Part shown: positions 26,474 through 34,881 of the stretch, in pieces | Layout: each line of letters starts with the position of its first letter | How positions within the stretch are numbered: the stretch's first letter is position 1 | Assembly: GCF_002940005.1 (NCBI RefSeq) | Contig: NZ_MDEF01000006.1 | Source of the DNA: Xanthomonas hortorum | GTDB taxonomy: Bacteria; Pseudomonadota; Gammaproteobacteria; Xanthomonadales; Xanthomonadaceae | Length of the DNA stretch: 64,000 bases | Strand: one strand, 5' to 3' | Position numbers and translations under genes: made by a program | Notes under the pieces: model-generated | Databases searched by the model: none | The model's input: only the letters and a program-made list of their open reading frames with translations | Told to the model about the DNA's origin: nothing

Positions 26474-26528
26474 ACCAGTCGAGGTGGTTGGTGTGCATGG
26501 TTTTTGACAAAGCAACCAGTAAATTCTC

Positions 26529-26573
26529 TGGTGCGGTGTCCCGCGAGCGGTGGGGCACCGCGCGCTCGACTGA
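26529..26573. repeat. Remnant of a type-E palindromic element
   Basis: GGTGCGGTGTCC joins directly to CGCGAGCGG-GGGGCACCGCGCGCTCGAC. These are the two outer arms of element E (63780-63882) fused with the middle missing, as if the inner part had been deleted. The oxygenase stop at 26574 follows immediately. Confidence 0.6.
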
Positions 26574-27431
26574 CTAGGGCAAACGCACCGCGCGTTCGCG
26601 CAACCACTTGGTTGCGACCCACTTTTCGCCGGCTAATACCGGTGCGCCTGCATGCAGGCTGCGCGTCATCGGATGCGGGCGGTCGTAGCTGAAAAACACG
26701 GCGTTGCCTTTGACGGCGGCCACGTCCAGATGTGCATCGGGAAAGCGCGTGGCGCCGCCGCGTTCGGGCGTGTTGAGATACATCACCAGCGATGCGAGGC
26801 GTTGGCCGCCGGCCTGCAACAACACCGGTGTGCCGGCGGCGGTTGGGTCGAAATAGTCGTAGTGCGGCTGATATTCCGCGCCGGTGGCGTAGCGCAGGAC
26901 CTGCAACCCTTCGCCGTGGTCCACCGGCCAATCGAGCAAGCGTGCGATGCGCGCTTCGATGCGTTGGCATAACGCGTCCTGGCCCATTTGCAGGCACATG
27001 CTGTCACTCGTGCGCGCGGCGTGCACGATCTGCGCGCCGTTGTCGTTGTCCACGGTGTGCGAGCGTGCCAGGCGTGGTTGTGCCAGTGCGATCAAGGCAT
27101 CGCATTCGGCATCGGACAAAAAACCACCCAGCACCACCACGCGCGGCAGCAGCAGGCTGATCAGTACACGCACCTGGCGGTCGCCCAACTCCAGCAGCGA
27201 GGCATCGTTGTCCTGCAACACCGCAGGCACGCGCACCGGTGGCGGCAGGCTGTGTGTCACTGCGTGTTGCTGGATGTGCTCACGCAACAGCGCTTCGACC
27301 GCGTCGATGGCGTCCTGCTCGTTCCAGCCCTGATCCAGTAGCGGTTGTAGCGCTTGCTCGGGCGGTTGGCCGGCCATTGCCTGCGCAATGATCCAATCGC
27401 CCAGGGCGGCGGGAATAGTGGTCGATGTCAT
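26574..27431 (-). CDS. 2-oxoglutarate/Fe(II)-dependent prolyl 4-hydroxylase-like oxygenase
   Basis: The 285-aa protein has a helical N-terminal part and a C-terminal double-stranded beta-helix domain (about 95-280). The iron ligands are His190-x-Asp192 (QPHYDYFDP) and His260 (SLHAG); Lys270 (GEKWVATKW) is placed to bind 2-oxoglutarate. The pattern matches P4H-alpha-type oxygenases. The substrate is unknown: peptidyl proline or a small molecule. It is divergent from the lipoprotein gene at 27619 and shares its 187-base control region. Confidence 0.88.
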   Translation of the reverse strand: MTSTTIPAALGDWIIAQAMAGQPPEQALQPLLDQGWNEQDAIDAVEALLREHIQQHAVTHSLPPPVRVPAVLQDNDASLLELGDRQVRVLISLLLPRVVVLGGFLSDAECDALIALAQPRLARSHTVDNDNGAQIVHAARTSDSMCLQMGQDALCQRIEARIARLLDWPVDHGEGLQVLRYATGAEYQPHYDYFDPTAAGTPVLLQAGGQRLASLVMYLNTPERGGATRFPDAHLDVAAVKGNAVFFSYDRPHPMTRSLHAGAPVLAGEKWVATKWLRERAVRLP

Positions 27432-27484
27432 CGCCCTACAGTGCATGCCAACGTGTGGCAGCTTTATGTCAAATGTGTCGCGGT

Positions 27485-27514
27485 AAGACAAATGCAACAC
27501 ATAGCCCCTATAAA
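27485..27514 (+). promoter_or_regulatory. Putative promoter for the lipoprotein/TonB receptor unit
   Basis: AAGACA (27485-27490) and TATAAA (27509-27514) are separated by 18 bases and read toward the lipoprotein gene. They lie within an inverted pair ATGTGT (27473-27478) and ACACAT (27497-27502). The assignment rests on consensus likeness only. Confidence 0.4.
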
Positions 27515-27618
27515 AGTGACGGGGATCTTGAACGTGCTCGCCACTGCAGTGCGCGGAACGCCACCAATTCTTGACGACTCCTCTTCATACCGGACCTTTT
27601 GACCTGGAGATCAGCCGC

Positions 27619-29097
27619 ATGGCCGTTCGCAACAGCAGCAAGACATTATTGATGACGTTTGGTACCGCACTGGCGCTGTCCGCCTGCGGTGGTGGTGCCG
27701 ACCGCGTCGCTTCGCCTGGCGAGGGCGCGTTTCCGCCCGCACCGACACCCGCTCCTGCACCGACGCCTGCGCCCACGCCGGCACCGACGCCTGCACCGGC
27801 ACCGACCGGCCCGGCCGCGGATTGCCCGACCGGTTTTTCCAACGTCGGCACCATCGCCAACAACACGCTGCGTGCCTGCCAGTTGCCGGACACCATCACC
27901 GGCAATCTGGTTGTACCGGCACGTGCAGGCACTGCGTATTCGATCAGTGGCCGCGTCAACGTGGGGACCGACCGCGGCGGCAATGCCATTGCACCGGCCG
28001 CCGGCAGCGCGCAGGGCATTTTGACGATCGAGCCGGGCACAACCCTGTACGGCTCGTCGGGTAGCGACTACATTGTGGTCAATCGCGGCTCGCAGATCTT
28101 TGCCGAAGGCAGCGCCACCGCACCGATCGTGTTCACCGCGCGTCAGGCGCTGGACGGCACCGTCACCGCCAATACCATCGGCCTGTGGGGCGGCATTGTG
28201 GTGTTGGGCCGCGCGGCCATCAACAACTGCCCGGGCACCACCGTGTCAGGTACGCCGGAATGTCAGGCGCAGGTCGAAGGCACCAACGCGTTCTACGGCG
28301 GCAACAGCGTCACCGACAACAGCGGTTCCATGCGCTATCTGCGCGTGATGTATTCGGGCTTCGAAATTTCGCCCAACAACGAGCTGCAGGGCATCACCCT
28401 GGCCGGTGTGGGTAACGGCACGCGTCTGGATTACGTGCAGATCCACAACAGCTCCGACGACGGCATCGAATGGTTCGGTGGGTCGGTCAACGGCAGCCAT
28501 GTGGTGATCACCGGTGCCGACGACGATTCGCTGGATACCGATGCCGGTTGGAACGGCGCCTTGCAGTTCGGCATCGTGGTGCAGCGCGCCGGTGGCGGCG
28601 ACCGCATGAACGAGTGGAGCAGCCTGCGTCGCCAGCCGTATTCGCGCCCGAAGGTGGCCAACTTCACCTACGTGGGCAATGCGCGCGCCGGTGCGGCGAT
28701 CATGCTCAACCAGGGCACGCAGGCCGCGTTCTACAACTCGGTGTTTACGCGTCCGGCGGGTGGCACCGGCGATGGTCTGGTGTGCTTCAACCTGGCCGAC
28801 GCCGACACCCTGGGCACGTTCAACTCGGTGTTCTTCGCCTGCCCGACCGCCTTCGGTAGCGATGCGCGTGCGGCCACACAGTTTGCGGCCGGTACCAACA
28901 ACGTTGCCAACGGTGTGTCCACGTTGCAGAACAGCTTCGTCAATGGCGCCAACGAAACCGCCGTGCCGGCATTCCAGGGCTTGAATGGGGTGAGCAGCTT
29001 CTTCCAGCAGGTGAACTACATCGGTGGCGTGCGTGATGCCAACGACACCTGGTGGCAGGGCTGGACCTGCGGTCTGACCGCCGATCGTCCCTGCTGA
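27619..29097 (+). CDS. Secreted lipoprotein, beta-helix-like, paired with a TonB receptor
   Basis: The 492-aa product has a lipoprotein signal with lipobox LSAC (Cys22), then a Pro/Ala/Thr repeat linker (residues about 40-62, PAPT units). The large body is rich in short Gly/Asn/Thr strands (GSMRYLRVMYSG, LDYVQIHNSSDDGIEWFGG, VVITGADDDSLDTDAGW) as in parallel beta-helix surface proteins. Several cysteines (CPTGFS, ACQLPD, CPGT, CQAQ, CFN, CPT, WTCG) suggest disulfides and an extracellular location. ATG 27619 has a GGAG site. A TonB-dependent receptor follows 78 bases later and the Xcs secretion operon follows that. A role as a surface binding protein or as a type II secretion substrate is inference. 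Confidence 0.75.
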   Translation: MAVRNSSKTLLMTFGTALALSACGGGADRVASPGEGAFPPAPTPAPAPTPAPTPAPTPAPAPTGPAADCPTGFSNVGTIANNTLRACQLPDTITGNLVVPARAGTAYSISGRVNVGTDRGGNAIAPAAGSAQGILTIEPGTTLYGSSGSDYIVVNRGSQIFAEGSATAPIVFTARQALDGTVTANTIGLWGGIVVLGRAAINNCPGTTVSGTPECQAQVEGTNAFYGGNSVTDNSGSMRYLRVMYSGFEISPNNELQGITLAGVGNGTRLDYVQIHNSSDDGIEWFGGSVNGSHVVITGADDDSLDTDAGWNGALQFGIVVQRAGGGDRMNEWSSLRRQPYSRPKVANFTYVGNARAGAAIMLNQGTQAAFYNSVFTRPAGGTGDGLVCFNLADADTLGTFNSVFFACPTAFGSDARAATQFAAGTNNVANGVSTLQNSFVNGANETAVPAFQGLNGVSSFFQQVNYIGGVRDANDTWWQGWTCGLTADRPC

Positions 29098-29175
29098 GGC
29101 ACAGCGTCACGCGGCGACCCGATGGTCGCCGCGTGATGCGTCCAGCTTCATCTTTCAGTTGCCAGGGCTCCCACG

Positions 29176-31827
29176 ATGCGAACCTCCGCTGTCGCCCGTC
29201 TTTCGCGGACGGGCCTGTCTCTTTCCATTTCCACCTTGTTGTTTTCCGGCGCTGCGCTGGCGCAGTCGACCACCACCGATGCCGATTCCAGCAGCGGCAC
29301 CAGCAGCACTAACAGCGCGCCCAAGCAACTCGACCAGGTCGTGGTGCGTGGCGACTACATTCCCGAACCGATGCTGCAGACCTCCGAGGTGGCGTCCTTC
29401 ATCACCCGTGAGGACATGGAGCGCACCGGCGACAGCAGCGCAGCGGTGGCGCTGACGCGTGTCACCGGCCTGAGCCTGTCGCGCGGCAAGTATGTGTATG
29501 TGCGCGGCCTGGGCGAGCGCTATTCCTCGGCGTTGTTCAATGGCTCGCCGTTGCCCAGCCCCGAGCCGATGCAGCGCGTGGTGCCGCTGGATCTGTTTCC
29601 CAGCGATGTGCTGGCCAGCGTGACCGTGCAAAAAACCTATTCGGCCGATTATCCGGGCGAATTCGGCGGCGGCGTGATCGATCTGCAATCGATGACGGTG
29701 CCGGATAAACCGTTTCTCTCGCTCACGGTAGGCGGTGGCGTCAACAGCGTCAGCACCGGCGAAAAAGGCCTGACCTACTACGGCTCCGGCGATGACGAGT
29801 GGGGTTATGACGATGGCACGCGCAAGCAGCCTGCCGCGTTGCGCGATGCGATCCAGAGCGGCCGGCGCGTCGATCTGGGCAGCTTCTCGCGCGAGGACAT
29901 CCGCAGCATCGGCCGCAGCTTGAACAATGCCAACCTGTACGTGCTGCAGGAAAAGGACAGCATCGCCCCGGACGTCAATGTCGGCGGCAGCGCCGGCTAC
30001 AGCATGGACGTGGGCGAGGCCAAGCTGGGCATCATTGCAGTGGCCAGCTACGACAACGAATGGCGCACGCGTACCGGCAAGCAGCAGGACGGCATCTTTG
30101 TCGGCGATACGGTCGAGTTCAATTCCAATTACGACTTCGCCACTACCCGCAACAATGTGCGCACCAACGGCATGCTGGGCCTGGGTTGGGAATACGGCCG
30201 CCACACCATCGGCTGGACCACCTTGTATGTGCACGACGCCTTGAAGGTGGCGCGCAGCCGCGCCGGCCGCGATGAACTGGCCGGCTTCGATGTGCGTGAC
30301 GACAATACCGAGTGGTACGAGCGCCAGCTGATCAACAACCAGTTGCGCGGTACGCATGCCTTCGGCGAATACGATGATCTCAGGATCGAATGGCGTGCCG
30401 CAGTGGCCAACGCCAGCCGCGATGTGCCGTACGAAACCGGCATTCGTTACGAGCTGCTGGATGGCTACTGGGCGCACGATGCCTCGCGCGTGCAGAACTA
30501 CACCCGCTTCAGCAAGGTCGACGACAAGGTGGCCAGCGGTGGCGTGGATGTGACCTGGCGTTTGCCGATCGAGCACGACCTCACCGTCAAGGGTGGTCTG
30601 GCCTATCTGGACAACGACCGCACGGCGTGGAGCCGCGAATTCCGCTTCCTGGCGCTGGACGGCCCGCTGCCGTTCTACAACCAGTTCCAGCGTGTGGATT
30701 ACCTGATCTCCGATTTTAACCTCAGCAACGATCTGCTGCGCCTGCGCGAAACCACAGGCAGCTTCGGTGCGGCCGCGTACGATGCGACCTTGAAGGTCAA
30801 GGCGGCGTATCTGCAGGCCGAGGGCGAGATCGTGCCGACCTTGCGCGCCACCGTCGGTGTGCGCTACGAAGACGCCACGCAGGCAGTGCATCCGTACGAC
30901 ATCTTCAGCGGCACGCGCCAGGACAGCGTGGCACCGCTGGAGAACAGTTACGCGCTGCCATCGGCCACGGTGACCTGGAATTTTGCCGAAAACCAGCAGC
31001 TGCGCTTCGGTGCCTCCAAGACCATCGCACGGCCGCAGTTCCGCGAAATGGCACCGCAGCAGTATCTGGACCCGGATATCGACCGCCAGTTCTTCGGTAA
31101 CCCGTTCCTGGTCGATAGCGAGCTGGTCAATCTGGATGCGCGCTACGAGTGGTTCTTCGAGCCGGGCCAGTACGTCACCGTCGGCGCGTTCTACAAGAGC
31201 ATCGACAAGCCGATCGAAGCCATCGTCAACGATGCACCCGGTGGCGGCATCGTGCAGAGCTTCATCAATGCGCCCAAAGCCACGCTGTACGGCGTCGAGC
31301 TGGAAGCCAAGAAGTATCTGGACCTGCCGATCGCAGGCGACTGGTGGGGCGACAACCGGGTGTTCGTGTCCGGCAACTACACGCGCACCAAGTCGGAGGT
31401 GAGTGCCAGCGATGGCGACACCGTGCAGCCGTTCGGCTTCACTGCGCCGGTGCAGGCGACCTTGTTCATCCGCGATGGCTCGGCCTTGCAGGGGCAGTCC
31501 GACGACATCGCCAACCTGCAGATCGGTGTGGAAAGCGAAAGCACCCACAGCCAGGCCACGTTGATCGCCAACTATGTCGGCGAGCGGGTGTCGGCGCGTG
31601 GTCGCCCGGGGCAGCCGGATTACATCGACAAGCCGGGCACCTCGCTGGATCTGGTGATCAAGAAGGGTCTGGTGTGGTCGGGCAATACGCTGTCGTTGAA
31701 CTTTGCGGCACGCAATCTGCTCAAGACCAAGTATCATGAATACCAGAGCCTGGGCAGCAACCGGGTGGACCTGTACGAGTACCAGCCTGGCGTGACTTAT
31801 GACCTGAGTGTGACAGCGCGCTTCTGA
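29176..31827 (+). CDS. TonB-dependent outer membrane receptor
   Basis: The 883-aa receptor has a signal peptide (about 1-29, ALA-QS), a TonB-box-like DQVVV, a plug domain (about 60-185; SEVASFITREDMERTGDSSAAVALTRVTGL, YVYVRGLGERYSSALFNGSPLPSPEP, FGGGVIDLQ) and a barrel. The last residue is Phe (DLSVTARF), which is the outer-membrane insertion signal. The ligand is unknown. It forms a unit with the upstream lipoprotein, ends at a clear terminator, and lies just before xcsC. The plug's LYVRGLGERY form groups with receptors for larger substrates, but this is a loose guide. Confidence 0.92.
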   Translation: MRTSAVARLSRTGLSLSISTLLFSGAALAQSTTTDADSSSGTSSTNSAPKQLDQVVVRGDYIPEPMLQTSEVASFITREDMERTGDSSAAVALTRVTGLSLSRGKYVYVRGLGERYSSALFNGSPLPSPEPMQRVVPLDLFPSDVLASVTVQKTYSADYPGEFGGGVIDLQSMTVPDKPFLSLTVGGGVNSVSTGEKGLTYYGSGDDEWGYDDGTRKQPAALRDAIQSGRRVDLGSFSREDIRSIGRSLNNANLYVLQEKDSIAPDVNVGGSAGYSMDVGEAKLGIIAVASYDNEWRTRTGKQQDGIFVGDTVEFNSNYDFATTRNNVRTNGMLGLGWEYGRHTIGWTTLYVHDALKVARSRAGRDELAGFDVRDDNTEWYERQLINNQLRGTHAFGEYDDLRIEWRAAVANASRDVPYETGIRYELLDGYWAHDASRVQNYTRFSKVDDKVASGGVDVTWRLPIEHDLTVKGGLAYLDNDRTAWSREFRFLALDGPLPFYNQFQRVDYLISDFNLSNDLLRLRETTGSFGAAAYDATLKVKAAYLQAEGEIVPTLRATVGVRYEDATQAVHPYDIFSGTRQDSVAPLENSYALPSATVTWNFAENQQLRFGASKTIARPQFREMAPQQYLDPDIDRQFFGNPFLVDSELVNLDARYEWFFEPGQYVTVGAFYKSIDKPIEAIVNDAPGGGIVQSFINAPKATLYGVELEAKKYLDLPIAGDWWGDNRVFVSGNYTRTKSEVSASDGDTVQPFGFTAPVQATLFIRDGSALQGQSDDIANLQIGVESESTHSQATLIANYVGERVSARGRPGQPDYIDKPGTSLDLVIKKGLVWSGNTLSLNFAARNLLKTKYHEYQSLGSNRVDLYEYQPGVTYDLSVTARF

Positions 31828-31851
31828 TCCAACGCGTACTGCTGTCAACGC

Positions 31852-31887
31852 AAACGCCCGCTGTGCATCGCATGGCGGGCGTTTTGC
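31852..31887 (+). terminator. Terminator after the lipoprotein/receptor unit
   Basis: A 10-bp stem (AAACGCCCGC/GCGGGCGTTT) with a 13-base loop ends in TTTT. It separates the receptor from the xcs operon. Confidence 0.85.
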
Positions 31888-31915
31888 GTTTGATGGTGTG
31901 TCGCCGTGTGTCGGT

Positions 31916-31946
31916 ATGTGTCATTGGTTTCTTCGAACTGACACAT
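31916..31946. promoter_or_regulatory. Inverted repeat upstream of xcsC
   Basis: ATGTGTCA (31916-31923) and TGACACAT (31939-31946) are perfect 8-base inverted repeats with centres 23 bases apart, 40 bases before the xcsC start. The layout suggests an operator for a dimeric regulator. A related ATGTGT/ACACAT pair precedes the lipoprotein gene at 27473-27502. Confidence 0.45.
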
Positions 31947-31986
31947 TGCTGCCGCATTCTGTCATCCGACCGCAATCCTGAGACGG

Positions 31987-32802
31987 ATGTCCGCTTTGCA
32001 GCGCGTTTTGCCCTCCTTGAAACCCGTGATGACGCTGCGTGGTGTTCGCACTGCGGTGGCCTGCGTGCTGCTTGCGGTGTTGGCGCTGCAGTGCGCGCGC
32101 TTGCTGTGGGTGTTGATCACACCGATCGGGCCGTTGGGCACTGGCCAGGTCGCCACGGTAGCTAATGCGGATGTGCCCGCACTGCGCCGCGATGTGTTCT
32201 ATCGCAGCGTGCCCGAGAGCAACAGCGACGGCATCGTGTTGCATGGGGTACGCGCAGGCGGTACGCAAGCGGCCGCGTTTTTGAGCAATGGCGATGGCAA
32301 GCAAGGCGCGTATCGCGTTGGCGATGCCGTGGTGCCTGGCGTGGTGGTGCACGCGATCGCGAGCGATCACGTGTTGCTGCGTGCAAGCAACGGCGTGCGG
32401 CGTCTGGCGTTGGTCGAATCCATGGCGTCGTCGTCGAGCGCATCGCCTGCAGCGAACGCGACAACGTCGGCAAGCTCCGCACCTGCGGTGATGTCGAATG
32501 TGGGCACAGTGGCTGGCGCTGCTGTAGCCACGGCCGTCGACCCGCAACAACTGCTGACGACCGCCGGCTTGCGCGCAAGTACGGATGGCAGCGGCTTCAC
32601 CGTGATGCCGCGCGGCGATGGTGCATTGCTGCGGCAGGCCGGCCTGGCACCGGGCGATGTGCTGACCCAAATCAATGGCCGCACGCTCGATGCCGAACAC
32701 CTGCGCGAGCTGCAGGACGAACTGCGCGATGGCCAGGCGGCCACGCTGACCTACCGCCGCGACGGCCAGACCCACACCATGACCTTGAAGCGCCCGCAAT
32801 GA
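31987..32802 (+). CDS. xcsC: Type II secretion protein C (Xcs system)
   Basis: XcsC links the inner-membrane platform to the secretin. The 271-aa product has one N-terminal membrane segment (about 17-37), a periplasmic HR-type domain (about 45-140; TLSN-like ALRRDVFYRSVPESNSDGIVLHGV), a Ser/Ala-rich linker and a PDZ-like C-terminal domain (LRQAGLAPGDVLTQINGRTLDAEHL). It is the first gene of a twelve-gene operon in C-to-N order, which separates it from the Xps type (order E to N, then D) of the same genus. It overlaps xcsD by 4 bases (ATGA). Confidence 0.92.
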   Translation: MSALQRVLPSLKPVMTLRGVRTAVACVLLAVLALQCARLLWVLITPIGPLGTGQVATVANADVPALRRDVFYRSVPESNSDGIVLHGVRAGGTQAAAFLSNGDGKQGAYRVGDAVVPGVVVHAIASDHVLLRASNGVRRLALVESMASSSSASPAANATTSASSAPAVMSNVGTVAGAAVATAVDPQQLLTTAGLRASTDGSGFTVMPRGDGALLRQAGLAPGDVLTQINGRTLDAEHLRELQDELRDGQAATLTYRRDGQTHTMTLKRPQ

Positions 32803-34877
32803 CTGCTGTTCGCCCCGTATGGCTGCTTTCAGCCACGTTGTTGTTCGCACTGCCGGCGGTGCCGATGGTGTCGTTGCATGCCGCCGATGCGCCGGCCGTG
32901 CGTTTACAAGATGTGGACCTGCGTGCCTTCATCCAGGATGTGTCGCGTGCCACCGGCATCACCTTCATTGTGGATACGCGCGTGCAGGGCACGGTCAATG
33001 TGGCACGTGCGCAGGCGATGTCGGAAGAGGATTTGCTCGGCATGCTGCTGGCGGTGTTGCGTGCCAATGGCTTGATCGCGGTGTCCAGCGGTCCTTCGAC
33101 CTATCGCATCATTCCCGACGACACCGCAGCGCAACAGCCCGGCAGCGCAGCCAACGGCAACCTGGGATTTGCCACGCAGGTGTTCACCTTGCAACGCGTG
33201 GATGCGCGCAGCGCCGCGGAAATTCTCAAGCCCTTGATCGGGCGTGGCGGCGTGATCATGGCGATGCCGCAAGGCAATAGCCTGCTGATTGCCGACTACG
33301 CCGACAATCTGCGCCGCGTGCGCGGCCTGGTCGCGCAGATCGACACCGACCGCGCGGCAATCGATACGGTGACCTTGCGCAATAGCTCGGCGCAGGAACT
33401 GGCACGTACGCTGACCTCGCTGTTCGGGCAGGCCGGCGAGCGCAGCAATGTGCTGTCGGTGTTGCCGGTGGAAAGCAGCAATTCGTTAATCGTGCGCGGC
33501 GATCCGGCGCTGGTGCAGCGCGTGGTGCGCACCGCGGTGGATCTGGATGGACGCGCCGAGCGCCGTGGCGATGTCAGCGTGGTGCGTCTGCAACACGCCA
33601 GTGCCGAGCAATTGCTGCCCGTGTTGCAGCAGCTGGTTGGGCAGACGCCAGGCAATGACGCGCAGCCTGGGCAGGATGCGCGCCCGAGCGCGGTGGATGT
33701 GGCGGCCGCGGCCGGTGGTGCGCAGACGCAGGTGATTGCGCCGGCCGCCGGCAAGCGCCCGGTGATCGTGCGTTACCCCGGCTCCAATGCCTTGATCATC
33801 AACGCCGACCCGGAAACCCAGCGCGCCTTGATGGATGTGATCCGTCAGCTGGACGTGCATCGCGAGCAGGTCCTGGTCGAAGCGATCGTGGTGGAGATCT
33901 CCGACACCGCCGCCAAGCGCCTGGGCGTGCAGCTGCTGCTGGCCGGCCGCAATGGCACGGTGCCATTGATCGCCACGCAATACAGCGGTGCAGCGCCGGG
34001 CATCGTGCCGCTGGCCGCTGCGGCTGCCGGCACGCGCAGCAATAACGGCGAGGAAGATTCGGTGCTGGAGCAGGCGCGCAATGTGGCCGCGCAATCGTTG
34101 CTGGGGTTGAGCGGTGGATTGATCGGCCTGGCCGGGCAAAGCAACGATGCGGTGTTCGGCATGATCATCGATGCGGTCAAGAGCGACACCGGCTCCAACC
34201 TGTTGTCCACACCGTCGATCATGACGCTGGACAACGAGCAGGCGCGCATCCTGGTCGGCCAAGAAGTGCCGATCACCACCGGCGAAGTGCTGGGCACCGC
34301 CAACGTCAATCCGTTCCGCACCATCCAGCGCCAGGATGTGGGTGTGCAGCTGGAAGTGCGCCCGCAGATCAATACCGCGGGCGGCATCACGCTGGCGATC
34401 AAGCAGGAAGTCTCGGCGATCGCCGGGCCGGTCAGCGCGCAATCTTCGGAGCTGGTATTCAACAAGCGCCAGATCGAAACCCGCGTGGTGGTGGAAAACG
34501 GCGCCATCGTCGCGCTGGGTGGACTGCTCGATCAGAACGACCGCCAGACGGTGGAAAAGGTGCCGTTGCTCGGCGATGTGCCCGGGTTGGGCGCCTTGTT
34601 CCGGCATAAATCGCGCAATCGCGACAAGACCAATCTGATGGTGTTCATTCGCCCGACCATCATCCGCGATGCGGCCGATGCGCAGCGCATGACCGCACCG
34701 CGCTACACCTATCTGCGCGATCGCCAGTTGGCCGATGGCGACCCGGAAGCCGCGCTCGATGCACTGGTGCGCGACTACCTGCGTGCACAGCCGCCGCAAT
34801 TGCCGGCGGCGCCATCCTCGGTGGCGCCAGCACCGGCAATAACGCCTGCGCCCGGCGCACGTCCCGTGCAGCGCTGA
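32799..34877 (+). CDS. xcsD: Type II secretion secretin D (Xcs system)
   Basis: XcsD forms the outer-membrane secretion channel. The 692-aa product has a signal peptide (1-28, LHAAD), N0 to N3 domains (VRLQDVDLRAFIQDVSRATGITFIVD; GFATQVFTLQRVDARSAAEILKPL; two further KH-like repeats). The secretin core runs about 390-620, with VGQEVPITTGEVLGTANVNPFRTIQRQDVGVQLEVRPQI read in pieces and VPLLGDVPGLGALFR near the end. A Pro/Ala-rich tail replaces an S-domain, so pilotin dependence is unclear. It overlaps xcsC by 4 bases and xcsE starts 4 bases after its stop. Confidence 0.95.
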   Translation: MTAVRPVWLLSATLLFALPAVPMVSLHAADAPAVRLQDVDLRAFIQDVSRATGITFIVDTRVQGTVNVARAQAMSEEDLLGMLLAVLRANGLIAVSSGPSTYRIIPDDTAAQQPGSAANGNLGFATQVFTLQRVDARSAAEILKPLIGRGGVIMAMPQGNSLLIADYADNLRRVRGLVAQIDTDRAAIDTVTLRNSSAQELARTLTSLFGQAGERSNVLSVLPVESSNSLIVRGDPALVQRVVRTAVDLDGRAERRGDVSVVRLQHASAEQLLPVLQQLVGQTPGNDAQPGQDARPSAVDVAAAAGGAQTQVIAPAAGKRPVIVRYPGSNALIINADPETQRALMDVIRQLDVHREQVLVEAIVVEISDTAAKRLGVQLLLAGRNGTVPLIATQYSGAAPGIVPLAAAAAGTRSNNGEEDSVLEQARNVAAQSLLGLSGGLIGLAGQSNDAVFGMIIDAVKSDTGSNLLSTPSIMTLDNEQARILVGQEVPITTGEVLGTANVNPFRTIQRQDVGVQLEVRPQINTAGGITLAIKQEVSAIAGPVSAQSSELVFNKRQIETRVVVENGAIVALGGLLDQNDRQTVEKVPLLGDVPGLGALFRHKSRNRDKTNLMVFIRPTIIRDAADAQRMTAPRYTYLRDRQLADGDPEAALDALVRDYLRAQPPQLPAAPSSVAPAPAITPAPGARPVQR

Positions 34878-34881
34878 TGCC

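Noticed and set aside
27465..27485. Possible Pho box (TGTCA-like direct repeats) before the lipoprotein gene
   Set aside because: The two TGTC units are 9 bases apart, not the 11-base period of PhoB sites.
29155..31848. 897-codon minus-strand frame opposite the TonB receptor
   Set aside because: Shadow of the receptor; low-complexity composition rich in Ala/His/Gln/Arg and no domain.
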